Origin: Monoplex corrugatus
Lineage: Eukaryota; Mollusca; Gastropoda; Littorinimorpha; Ranellidae
Length of the DNA stretch: 64,000 bases
Direction: 5' to 3'
Assembly (NCBI GenBank): GCA_030674185.1
Contig: JAPXFY010000026.1
Span: 54,430,989-54,494,988, forward strand
The stretch's first letter is position 1; each line of letters begins with the position of its first letter. Of the stretch, positions 26,801-40,909 are shown one piece after another. The translations under genes and the position numbers were made by a program. Under the pieces are notes generated by a model, which was not told where the DNA came from, made no database searches, and worked only from the letters and a program-made list of their open reading frames with translations.

Positions 26801-29800
26801 TATAGAACAGGTGGGGGGAGCAGTGGTGACAGAAGACAGCTGCCTGAGTCCCTGTGAAGAAGGCGATTTGGGAGACATGTCTGGAGCAGTGCTGGAGAAA
26901 CTGCTGCTCGGATTCAGCTTGTCAGAGCTGAGCACGGCCTCGGGATTGAAAGGGTAGATTCCCGATTTGGCAAAACCTTTGAAGGCAAGCTCTGGCCGTG
27001 CCGTGGTGTCCCAAACTGTCTTCAGGGTGCGGGCAAACGTGCGCATGGTGACGCTCTCTCCAGTCTCATACTGGAATTTCCTTACAGCTTCACTCCATGC
27101 GGGTTTGATGGCCCCAAAGAATGCCTGATCGAGTGGCTGGATGAGGTGACTGGCGTGCGCCTTCAGGCAGTACAGAGTCTCACCATTTTCCTCACACAGT
27201 GTGCTGATGGCCAAGGAATGATGGCTAGAATGGCCGTCAACAAACAGCACCACTGGACGTTTTTCCCCCAAATTTGGGATGAAAACATCTCTTGAGATAG
27301 CTTAGGAACACATCCTCGGTGATCCAGCCATTTTGGGTCTTCTGGAAAAAGGCCCTGTTGAATCCCTCCAGAGCATTGAAACGAGGGTCTCTGGAGTAGG
27401 GGAAGATCAGAAGTGGTGGTATGAAATGACCCAAGGCAGAGGAACAGGCCAACACTGTCACCTGCTGCCTTGTACCACTTGTGACGGAGTATACATGTTT
27501 CGCTCCAGTCACGCTTATTATTTTTTTTGTTTTGGGACAAACATTGAACCCACTTTCATCGGCATTGAAAATTCGCTCAGGAGAAGTGAGCAAAGAGGGA
27601 TCGATGGCATCAAGGTACTCCTTCATCTGGCGAAACCACTCAGCCAGACCATCTTTTGTCACCACTGCTCTCTCCCGGCCAAGTGCTTGGCCCATTCTCT
27701 CCCCAACCTCTGGGTGCCTCTTAAAAAACGCCAGCATCCAGTCCTTTCCAGGACGATTGTCTTTGAAGACCGTCTTGGCCCCTCTTGCATCAAAGATCTT
27801 CTTGACTGTGTCTTTTAGATCGTCCTTGGTCCTACCAAAGCCCCTTCTTGACAGCTCCTTCAGCCAGTCCACGAGCTTCCTTTCCTCCTCCTCTGACAGG
27901 ACCGTTTTGGGAGCTGCCTTCATTGGTCTCCTTCCCCTCACCTTGTCCCCAAGAGTGGCGTAGGGAATTCCAAAGGCTTTGGAGGCGCCATTCAGGGACA
28001 TCTGCTTGGCCCTCACCAGCTCCACAGCCATCTCCACTTGCTCCTGCGTGTAGCGTTACGATGCCATTTCAGCAAAAACTGTTGAATAGAAACAGAACAA
28101 GAACAAAATTCAGTTACATATTTTATTTAACAAGTGAAAGACAAACAAAGCAAAAGCTCTTGCAAACATGCATTAAATATACACGCATGCACACATACAG
28201 ATGTACACCCACAGATCTACACCCACAATTTTTTTTAATATACTTGGTCTTTCCTGTCCATTTTCCGCTTTACTTGTTGAACACACACCCAAAACAAACA
28301 AATACTACTTCGTGTAGCATCTCGTTTATGCCATTCCAAAAAGAATCTTGCATGGAAAAAGAAAATAACAGAGAGAAAAAAATCAAAAATACAGTAAGCG
28401 CGCTAACCCGACTAGCATCGGGTGATGCGCTACCCTCCAAATGCTGGCTGGCGCGTCAGACGCCATGATGTTTTCTGGCGTGTGTACGCGCTACCCAACC
28501 CATCCTTGTTTAATTGGTAGTAGGCATGTTTACCATCAACAACACGATACTCATGCATTTTAACAATGAATTTGTTGCCAAGCAACGTCAATTTTGAATC
28601 AGAATAGGTGGTGATGACTACTACTCACAGTCATGTGCGTTAGTGAAAACGTTAGTGATAAAGGCTTAAACATAACTTACCTCGGTATCGAAGCAGACGT
28701 GCAGATTCTCTCACTCAGCAGACAGAAAACAAAGCGTGGGTCATGGCGGGAAAACGTGACCGCGTGATTGCTTGGTTTCTGCTGTCCATTAGTGTTTTAG
28801 CAGGCCATGGCGCGCACACCCGACAGGCGCGCAGACCCTCCACTACTCTAGTAGTCTCTGTAACACTTTACAGCAGTTGCATAGTAATTCCTGTAACACA
28901 TTACAGCAGCTACATAGTGGTCTGTGTAACACATTATAGTAGTTACATAGTGTCCCTGTAACACATTACAGCAGTTACATAATGGTCCTTGTAACACTTT
29001 ACAGCAGTTACAGAGTAATCTCTGTAACATTACAGCAGTTACATAGTGGTCCTTGTAACACTTTACAGCAGTTACAGAGTAATCCTGTAACACATTACAG
29101 CAGTTACATAGTGGTCTGTGTAACACATTGTAGTAGTTACATAGTGTCCCTGTAACATTACGCAGTTGCATAGTGGTCTGAGTAACACTTTACAGCACAC
29201 GGCGCACAAATCCGAGACACTTTAGTTGGCCACTTTTTTGGTTCTGCCCTGCCAGCTATTAATAGTGCATATCTTTCCGCTTCCCTTCCACTCTCCACAC
29301 CATTTTTACACGTCCCGTGGCAAGGCACAGGCGCGCGTGGAAGTATAGGCCTACAGATTGACCTAGATTCGAGTACTCTGGGCTGATTCAGTCATTTTCA
29401 TCATTCAGTCCCTCTGGAGAGAATGCAGCAGTAACAAAGTATTGCTGTAGCACAAGACACGTTTCAGTGATGGACTTTGGTCAAGCCTGCCTGGCTGAAA
29501 GTAGCACTCATAGGCAGTGCCAGCTGGCGGAAAGGTACCAACTAAAGGGTGTCAGAATGGCTGGGAAAATGCAGCCGTGAACAATTACAGAGTAATCCCT
29601 GTAACACATTACAGCAGTTACATAGTGGTCTGTGTAACACATTGTAGTAGTTAAATAGTTTCCCTGTAACACATTACAACAGTTACATAGTGGTCCCTGT
29701 ATCACTTTACAGCAGTTAGAGTGATCTCTGTAACACATTACGGCAGTTACATAGTGGTCCATGTAACACATTGTAGTAGTTGCATAGTATCCCTGTAACC

Positions 29801-32800
29801 CATTACAACAGTTACATAGTGGTCCATGTAACACATTGTAGTAGTTACGTAGTGTCCCTGTAAACATAAAATAGTTATATAGTGGTAGCAGTAACACATT
29901 ACAGTAGTTACATAGTGGTCCCTGTAACGCATTATGATAGTTACATAGTTATCCCTGTAACACATTATGATAGTTACATAGTGGTGGCAGTAACACATTA
30001 CAGCAGATGTATAGTCGTTCCAGTAAACATCACAAATTAGGTAGGTAGTGGTCCATGTAACACTTTATAGCAACTTAATCATTGTGTCTGAAAAATCATA
30101 GCATTTATAGATGCATGCCATGTAGGCATTGGTGCTGGTGATAGTACACTCATATGCTGTGAAAAGGTCAGAATTTTATTTCAGTTCTTATTTTGTTTCT
30201 TCTTGGATGCACGTATACATATTCTTTTACCCACTCAGTGCAAGTAGTATGTCACTTCGCAGTCTTTATATTCCAGCTTGGTTGGTCGTTCATGCTGGGT
30301 GTGTTCATGTTTCTGTAAGCCAGCCACTACATTGCAAAAAGAACTATCGTGTATATGTGATGAATTGCATCATGCATGTGTTTAACTCTTGAACTCCTGC
30401 ACCCTATCTACCAACAGTGAAAACTTAACCTTTTGACTTCCTCACCTTATCCACCAGCTTCCTGCAGGAAGTGGGGTTGGCAGTGCAGGATGCTGGTGGA
30501 CAGGGTGTGGGAGTCAAAGGGTTAATATGTGTATGCACATGGAGGGGGTTTAGGTGCTGGCGTGTCCTCAATACATGCTCACTTGGGGGAGTGGAAAAGT
30601 CTCGTTCCTTTGCCATCAGATTTAATCTGATTTTGACTTGGACACAAGGTCTGTTCCTTTCTGTGTATGACAGGCAACAGACTGAAGGATTTGCCAGAGA
30701 GTGTCTGTGACCTTCCCTCCTTGCGCCTGCTCGACATAACCAACAATGATATCGCTGAGTTACCAAGGCGATTGGCCTGCGTTCGTACCCTGGAGACTTT
30801 GCAACTGGACAGAGACAAGTTCAAATACCCTAGAAACAGTAATTGTGCAGTTTCTTTTTATTTTTTCCTCTCCATTGTTGGTAAATCAATAGAGTGATTC
30901 TTGTCATTAGGGAGGTTATGTTATGTAGGTAGTCTGTCTCTCACTTTTTTACTTTTTTACAAGAAGCGAAGAAATTCATGTTGATTTGTGATCTCATTTT
31001 ATTTGTTTATTTATTTGCTTACTTATTCATCTAATCATTCATCTATTCTTGTGTTTGTTTGGTTTTTTTATGTTTGGAGTATTGGTGAATATTTGTGTCC
31101 CATGTTTGCCTTGAAGGAAGATTGAATTTAATGGGCACAGTAGTGAAATGGGTGAATGTGACTTTCAGTTGGAGGATCCTGGCTTCAGTCTGCATATGTA
31201 CATCCTCTGGTGGTGAAGGTTGGTCTCCCAGGTCAGCGTGTAGGACTGAGACTGACCTATAGGATTTCCCCCATGGGGATGCCGGGGGCTCCTTCAGTAT
31301 ATAAATAGTATCCCCACCTCTGGAAATTGTGTGCTAGAAATTTCCTCTTTTCTGTCACTCTCTTTGTTTCTACCTTGTTCCTTTGTTTTTTGTCATTTCT
31401 TCCTGTCATTTTCTGCCTTGCTGGTCCATTCACCTGTATGTGTTTGATGAAGTCTTGCATAGTTTTTCTTAGGATTGATAATTGGGTACATGTATTAAAT
31501 AAAATTTTTGGCTCTAGGGAGGTGAGATATGTGGAAACAATTTTACACCTGTTTTTATGTATGTTTTGTGCTTAAATTTGTATTCGTGTTTTTTAAATTC
31601 CCCTGTGTGATAAATTGGAGGGAGTAGTCAACCCCGGGGACATGTCCTTAGATCATGTGCGCAAATGCATTGATATGTGTACTTAATTGTCTTTTCTTCT
31701 TTTTTTTTTCTGTTGAAGTTTTGTACGTTTTGAAACGGTTATAGCCCTGATGTGGCTCTACGCAGTCAGCTGAGCTTTAAACAAACAATAACAATAACAA
31801 TAACCTATAGGATTAGACTGATGACAAGGCACAATAACCTATAGATTAGACTGCATGACAAGGCACAATAAACTATAGGATTAAGACTGCATGACAGGGC
31901 ACAATAACCTATAGGATTAAGACTGCATGACAAGGCACAATAACCTATAGGATTAAGACTGCATGACAAGCACAATAACCTATAGGATTAAGACTGCATG
32001 ACAAGGCACAATAACCTATAGGATAAGACTGCATGACAGGGCACAATAACTATAGGATTAAGACTGCATGACAGGGCACAATAACCTATAGGATTAAGAC
32101 TGCATGACAAGGCACAATAACCTATAGGATTAAGACTGCATGACAGGGCACAATAACTATAGGATTAAGACTGCATGACAGGGCACAATAACCTATAGGA
32201 TTAAGACTGCATGACAGGGCACAATAACTATAGGATTAAGACTGCATGACAAGGCACAATAACCTATAGGATTAAGACTGCATGACAGGGCACAATAACC
32301 TATAGGATTAAGACTGCATGACAAGGCACAATAACCTATAGGATTAAGACTGCATGACAGGCACAATAACCTATAGGATTAAGACTGCATGACAAGGCAC
32401 AATAACCTATAGATTAAGACTGCATGACAGGGCACAATACTATAGGATTAAGACTGCATGACAAGGCACAATAACCTATAGGATTAAGACTGCATGACAA
32501 GGCACAATAACCTATAGGATTAAGACTGCATGACAAGGCACAATAACCTATAGGATTAAGACTGCATGACAAGGCACAATAACCTATAGGATTAAGACTG
32601 CATGACAAGGCACAATAACCTATAGGATTAAGACTGCATGACAAGGCACAATAACCTATAGGATTAAGACTGCATGACAAGGCACAATAACCTATAGGAT
32701 TAAGACTGCATGACAAGGCACAATAACCTATAGGATTTAAGACTGCATGACAAGGCACATAACCTATAGGATTAGAGACTGCTTGACAAGGCACAATAAC

Positions 32801-35800
32801 CTATAGGATTAAGACTGCATGACAAGGCACAATAACCTATAGGATTAAGACTGCATGACAAGGCACAATAACCTATAGGATTAAGACTGCATGACAGGGC
32901 TGTAGTTTATGCTTACTATCATAATAAATCCTCTTGTCAGTCAGGCCCGAGAGATACAAATACTTGTAGTGTTGGTCAGGAGATTTGAACAGCACCCTTG
33001 GTGACAAACCTATGAAGTGGATGAGACTTGACTGTGGTCTCAGTCTTCCTAATGAGCCCTTAGCACACTCAGCTTGGTAGAAGCTGATTCGGGCAAAAAT
33101 AATACATTTATAGACTCATGATGTCAGACTGATAGCATTATGGCACCTGTAGGTTGCACTATCTTGGCACGGTTTAGGGGCGGATACTAATAATAGTAAT
33201 GTGAATCCAAAGTCATCAGTGCAAGGCCTCAGGGTGTAGTTCTTAGAGTACCCTGGGCACACATATAGCTAGTGCAAGCCCTGTGCCCATCAGTCTAAAT
33301 GCAGTCCCACCAAGAACCTTGGCAACTGCTAGTGGAGACAGGTGGGTAGGAGTTCGAGTCTGATTTGATAAGGGTACAGATGGGCCAGAATTTGAGTCCA
33401 GCATGGTAAGTGTATTTATCCAAAATTCAGTAGACTGCTTTTGGCTTCATACACTGTATCATGTTGGACTGACAGCAGAATTCAAAGATAGGAGGAGGGG
33501 TTGCCCATAATTTTTGAGCAGGATTAGTTGGAAGAAATGGTCTATGAAAGCAGTGGCCTGGGAACCATCTGCACTGGTGGTTCTGGAAGAGATTTTTGGT
33601 ATCAGGACCTGGCCAGCTCATGGGTTTATGTCCAGGCTTAAGGTTTGTGCCATGATCACCATACACATGGCACGTGTAACGTTAGTGCATATGGAATTCG
33701 TTCCGAACGCGGAGACGTCGTCTTGAGAAACTGAAACTGAAGAGATTTTCAGAGTGCTGCTAAACTGCTGCTAAAATTGCCCACTAGGCAGCTTCCTGCT
33801 AAAAAGACATAGAGGTGGCAGACTCTGAGACCTCCTGGGCTCATAGGAGTAAGATGTGTAACTTTTGTTGAGCCTGACTACCGGCTTTGATGACAGCCTT
33901 CTAGAAATTAGTGTCAGTGGTGATATCATACTGAAAATTCTGGCTGATGGAGAAAAGGCATTGTTGTTCCAAGGTGCCATGATCTTTGGTTCCTTCAGGG
34001 TAGTCATGAAGACCCTTGACTGGACACTGTTGTCTGTCTACATCTGACCTATCCAGATGGAGGATAGAGGGCAGATGTGTATGATTACTGGGAAGGGATC
34101 CCTGGGATCCTGATACTAAGAAGTCAGGGAGAAATCTAGGAGTAGCAGAACAGTCCTCCAGGAAGATTGTAGCTGCTGGGTTGCCATGAAGGGCCTAGAT
34201 TTCGTTTCTGCACTTGTTAGACACTAAGAAGAAGGCAGGCAGTGTAAGAATTGAGAAAATCCAGGCACTAGAGCCCAGTGACAGGAAAAGCCTTTGTGAA
34301 GCAAGTCAAGTATGATGAAAATGTCCCGAGGAGGAAGTTTCTAAAGGTTCTTGACCTCTTTGAGTATTGTTCCCCTGAGGAGGAAGCTGTTGGCCAGAGA
34401 TGTAGTCTTGATTGCACTAGTGGTCATGACATACAGCCTTCCATGTAGACTGTTTAGAGCTGTAAAGGGGTTCTTTGCCCTTATGTCTAGAATAGAGTAC
34501 TGATGACCAAAGTTCTGCCAAAGCTCTTTTCAGACTAGGACTAGGTTAACTGGTTCTGGGTGAGAGATGCCCTATTGGATATTTAGATAGTGCAGACCCA
34601 TGACCAGCAGAGCATCCATCCATAGGGTTGAAGAGGTTATGGGTCCGTGTGACCAAATCCTGACCTGCGCTAATGCAGGTCTGGGAACATTGTTGTTCTT
34701 CCCTCTTCGGTCTTCCTGAATGTCTTCTGTAAGACCAGAAAGGGCAGTGAAAGAGCATTGGAGGGAAGCTTCAGGGTTTTACACTGGAGAGGTGTAAGAG
34801 GGGAGTGACTTGTTGAGTCTTGTGGAGAAGAGGTCTAGCATGGGGCAGAACCATTGTTTGTAGGAGTACTTGAGAGCTGCTGGTCAGTCTTTGTGAACTA
34901 CACAATATCCCCTGTTGAGTGAATCTGCTGGAATGCTCAACTTGCCCGAATGTGTCGGCCAACCAGCGTTATACCCTGCTATAATCCAAACGAAAGAGAG
35001 CCTCTATCTGTATGGTGAGATTGGATGTGTGTACCTTCCCACCCCCTTTTGTTCCTGTAGAAGACCACAGTAATAATGTCATGGAGGGGCTTCACTGCTT
35101 TTCCTTGACAAAGGCTTTGAATGTAGCAACTCATGATGAACTGCTTTGAGCTGTAGAATGTTGAAGCGCAGGGTCTTCGGTCTTCTGATCACAAGACATG
35201 TTGGTAGCTTCTGCAGGCTCCTCCTCCCCCCACCCCCACCTCCCTTCCCACAACATGTCCATGTAGGCAAACGTCCATCTTTGGAGGTGCAATAGGAACT
35301 CACATTTGGAGGGTTGGGAGATGTGACCATTTCACCACTGACTCCCTGAAATATGGGCCCAAGTGGACGTATTAGTCACACAAGTTTGAATCCTGGGTCA
35401 GTATATCTGGAATTCAGATTGGAGGAGAAGATTCAACACTGCCTGGTGGTATTCTGGGAGATCCTAGCTCGTGCTGGTCTCCCCACCATGCACATGCTGC
35501 TCAGACAACACAGGCTGCACTGGTTTGGCCATCTATGCTAGTCCTTTGTTGTGAACTAGTCTCTTGCAAGAGATCTGATTGCCGTCCCCGGCTACAATAC
35601 AAACACATCTGCAAGCATGATGTAAAAGCTAACAAATTGCGCAGTGTGCTCCAGAAACAATTACTTTTTGATTATTGTTGTTGTCATTGTTATTAGTGCT
35701 TTTTTGTATGTTTGCTATTTCTGATCAGTGTACGTGTGCCATATGTGCTGTTCATTCAGTGAAGAGGTGTTGTACAAGATCTCTGAAATATTACTGTTTG

Positions 35801-36039
35801 TTTTTGTGAACGTTTTCCACTTTGAAGATTGTTTATGTTCAAATAGAAATTCAGCTCTTTATATGTTTAGGGACGGGATGAAAAACGTGCATGAATCAGT
35901 TCATGATTTATTTTGTTCATGATTTTCTTTATTGCTTTTAGTACATTCACTTATTTCTTGTTTTTTTCTGTTTTTACAGGTATTTGTACACAAGGAACAG
36001 AAGCCATCATGAGGTTCCTCTGCTCAGGTAACCTGACGT

Positions 36040-36082
<43 letters not shown>

Positions 36083-36509
36083 TCTGTGTGTGTGTCTGTG
36101 TGTGTGTATGTGTATGTGTGTGTGTGTGTGTGCACGCATGTATGTGTGTGCATGTGTCAGTGTCACGGCGCACAAATCCGTGATACTTGGGTTGGCCGTA
36201 GTTCTGGTTCTGCCTTGCCGGCTATAAATAGCACGCATCTTTCCCCTTCCCTTCCACTCCCCACACCCTTTTCACCCGTCCCACTGCCGTATAGCGAGGC
36301 CACTCACAAAATGTATGTGATCGAAGCAGGGGCGCGCTCGTGTTAGTTACTGCACTGGTCACTAGCACTAAGTTCATGGTATGTGCCTCCAGATTGACCT
36401 AGATTCCAGTACTCGGGAAGAGCACAGCAGTTAACACACACACACACGATGCATGCAGTAGGCAGAGAGATATGCATCATAACGTATATACTCGCGCGTT
36501 CTCACGCAC

Positions 36510-36581
<72 letters not shown>

Positions 36582-36926
36582 CACACACACACACACACAC
36601 GCACACATGCACACAAACACAGAGTTGATTTATACATATAATATGGCCTGGATTTAACATGCATTTGAACACACACACGCATGCACAGAGAGACAGACAG
36701 ACAGACAGACAGAGAGAGAGAATATCAAATCAAAACACGCATATCACACACACACACGCACACACACACACACATATCTGATTCACATAATATGGTATGC
36801 ATGTAACATGCATTTAACACACACACACGCACACACACACACTCACTCTCTCTCTTTCTCTTGCTTTAAATACTGTTATAATTATGATGTGGTGCATGTG
36901 ACATGCATTTTGAGAATACATGCTTG

Positions 36927-37020
<94 letters not shown>

Positions 37021-37085
37021 TTACATGTACATAGTGTTATATGATGTGCATGTACCATGCATTTTGAAAATACATGCTTGAAAAA

Positions 37086-37116
<31 letters not shown>

Positions 37117-37174
37117 CACACACACACACTCACACACACTCACACACACACATTCACACACACACACACACACA

Positions 37175-37242
<68 letters not shown>

Positions 37243-38018
37243 TGAATGTTAGACGCAACTCCAGAGAGAGACAGACAGACAGAGGGAGAGAGAGTGAGAG
37301 AGTGAGAAAGAGATGTGTCGGAGGTTGCCCTAGATAAAGACTGGCTTAATTAATACACGCGTGTGGCCTAGTTTATAGCCGGCGCAGCGCGTGCCTTCGT
37401 CAGGCAACAGCTAACACCCGATTTTAGTCAAATGTAAGCCTCTAAAAAAGAATGAAAACAAACAGCTGACAGCGATTTTTTTTTAATTTTAGAAAGTTAA
37501 AGCACTGAAGACCACGAATCAGACCTTGCCAAAACTGAGGAATTTATGTAAAGATTGTAAATTGCACTATACTTCCGTCACTACTACGAAAATAATTTCA
37601 CTTTATACTGAACAAAGAGCAACCTGGAGATGTCAGTCGATCATCACATTAGTAATTTCAACAAATTTCAAAGACAAGGTAATCTGACAAAGTAAAGATC
37701 ACTTCTTCAGAACAATGAATATTCACAGCACTGAATGCACACAGGTAAAGTGACGAAAATAATGCAGATCATTGCACAAATTCACAATACACACAGAAAA
37801 CTGCACTCGGTTTCCTTCTTTATCAGTAGTGCCAGAACACAAAGGCACGCTAGCCAGTGATATGGACTTTGGTCGACCCTGCCTGGACAAAAATAGTACT
37901 CGCAGGCGATGCCGGTGCCGGCTCGCAATTAAAAGGTGACGGAATGGCTGGGAAAATGCAGCCATGGTGTGTTACATACATTTGTGTGTGTGTTTGAGGA
38001 AGAGGTTCACAAATGTGT

Positions 38019-38096
<78 letters not shown>

Positions 38097-38194
38097 GCTC
38101 GCACACGTGTGCATGTGTGTGTGTGAGTGTGTATCTGTATGTGACATACATTTGTGTGTGTGTCTTTGAGGAGTAGGTTTACAAATGTGTATGT

Positions 38195-38233
<39 letters not shown>

Positions 38234-40861
38234 GTGTGTCTGTGTCTGTGCATGCGCATACTTGTGTGTGTGTTTTAGAGGAGGCATATTTATGTGTGGG
38301 GTGTTTTTGTATGTGTGTGTGCTAGTAGATGGGGACATGCATGTTTGTATATGTTTTGGAGGAGATGGTTCACATGTGTGAGTGTGAGAGAATGGTGATG
38401 GGCATGCTTGTCTGTGCATTGGAGGAGGTCATTTATATGTGTTTGGGGGAAGGGCTTTCATGGTACTTGTGTGTGTTTTAGAGAAGTGTGTACATGTGTG
38501 TGTGTGTGTGTGTGTTTGCGCATACCTTTTTGTGTGTGTGTGAGCATGCATCATTCTTTCTGTTGTCAGGGATGCCAGGGGTCTTTCAATATAAACAGTA
38601 TCCCCACCTTCTGGAAATTGTGTACTAGAAATTAACTCTTTTTTGTTGCTCTCTTTGTTTCTCCCTTCCTCCTTTGCTTTCTGTTACCTCTTTCTATCAT
38701 TGTTTGCCTTACTGGCCCATTCACCTATGTGTATTCTATAAAGCCTTTCAATCTTTCTACTAGGATTATTGGCTTGAAGGAAATGTGATGTGCAGAAGCA
38801 ATTTTGGGTATTCTAGGTCAGTTTTCAGAAATGATTTATTATTTAGTTATGTGTATATATTTATATTCAGGTTTGTATTTTAACCCCCTTGGTGATAAAT
38901 TGGATGAAATAGTCAGCACCTGGGGCACATCCTTAGATTATGTGTGCAAATGCATTGATATGTGTACCTAATTTTCTTTTCCAGGTTATGTTTTTGTCAG
39001 GTTTGAAAGATGTGTTGAGATGGTTATAGCCCTGCTGTAGCTGGCACTGTCAGCTGGACTTGAAACCATAGTGATAATGATAATGATTGCTGTCAGGTGT
39101 AGTAGAATAGAAAATATGGCAGCCCAGTTCTGAGTTACTCCTCACAGTCCTTTTCTCACACTGGACGAAGCAACAAGGAAGTTTCAGTCTTTTTCTTCTA
39201 ATTTTTGTATTTGGTGCTTGTTTGTTTGTGATCTTACGTTTGACAAAGGCCATATGGCCAAAAACTTGCACCTGTCTTGTCTGGTTGTATTAAATACACA
39301 TTCTGATTCTTTTTTCCTGTTTTTTTTTCTGGTTACTCCTCACAGTGCCAAAAGTAAGCACAAAAACCTGTGACCAGAGATCATTTAGCTACCAAACTGC
39401 AATCATCTGGAACTCTGGCCCTTAGACAATCTGTCATGCCCTTTCTTTTCATGTTTTCAAAACCCAGTTATTGACTCTTCTCTTTCAGCAAGATTTCTCC
39501 ACCTAATTACTCAAAAGTAAAGGGAAAAAAGTAGAAGGGTATATTTGAACATATGTAGCCATGTTGTATGCTGTGGTGTTGTTGAGGTGGTGATAGTAAA
39601 TGTTAGTGGCCTGTGTGTGTGTGTATGTAATGCGGTATTCATGTCAACATGTTTATGTGTTATTTTCATTATATTAACATTGTACAATGCAGGCTGGTTG
39701 GTTCTTTGGTACAGCCGATAGCTTGAGTTCAGTCTTAGCTGGCAGCTGTAAAAACTGGCCTGTTTGCTGCCCATCTTAATGTTTCCATCATTTTGGTTGT
39801 GTCAGCTTAATGTTTCATAGGTCCACTGGCCTGTTTGCTGCCCATCTTAATGTTTCCATCATTTTGGTTGTGTCAGCTTAATGTTTCATAGGTCCACTGG
39901 CCTGTTTGCTGCCCATCTTAATGTTTCCATCATTTTGGTTGTGTCAGCTTAATGTTTCATAGGTCCACTGGCCTGTTTGCTGCCCATCTTAATGTTTCCA
40001 TCATTTTGGTTGTGTCAGCTTAATGTTTCATAGGTCCACTGGCCTGTTTGCTGCCCATCTTAATGTTTCCATCATTTTGGTTGTGTCAGCTTAATGTTTC
40101 ATAGGTCCACTGGCCTGTTTGCTGCCCATCTTAATGTTTCCATCATTTTGGTTGTGTCAGCTTAATGTTTCATAGGTCCACTGGCCTGTTTGCTGCCCAT
40201 CTTAATGTTTCCATCATTTTGGTTGTGTCAGCTTAATGTTTCATAGGTCCACTGGCCTGTTTGCTGCCCATCTTAATGTTTCCATCATTTTGGTTGTGTC
40301 AGCTTAATAAAACATATGAAAATGAATACATTGATTAATGAAATAAAAAGTAATAAAAAGACATAAAGGAAAGGTGAAAGGAAGAAATTGTGCTCCTAAC
40401 ATGTGATACAAACACAAATTCTTGGAAAGTTGGTTAATTGTCCATGTTACTGAAGGAACTTTGAGTAAATCTAAGTGGCCAACAGAACACTAAAGATGAA
40501 AAAAGAAATGTCTTACAGTTTGATGAATTGACCCTATCCTTGCATTTATAGAGAATCATTTTGACTACGAGCCTCCATCCAAGTCAAAAGAAATGTCTTA
40601 CAGTTTGATGAATTGACCCTATCCTTGTGTTACATTTACAGAGAACCATTTTGACTACGAGCCTCCATCCAAGTTCCTTCTGCAGGCCCTGGATCCTCCC
40701 AAAGGTATCAGTTCTTCACAGAGCGAGAACTCCATCAAAACCTTTCAGGATGAGGCTCGTCTACTGGTAAGGATAACTGAGGCCAAGTCAGTTTTTCTGC
40801 AGATTTGTTTTATTTGTTTGTTTGTGTGTGTGTGTGTGTGTGTGTATGTGTGTGTGTGTGT

Positions 40862-40909
<48 letters not shown>

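Noticed and set aside
27333..28468. + strand frames of 160-206 codons opposite the transposase
   Set aside because: Antisense shadows of the conserved DDE domain; no independent motif.
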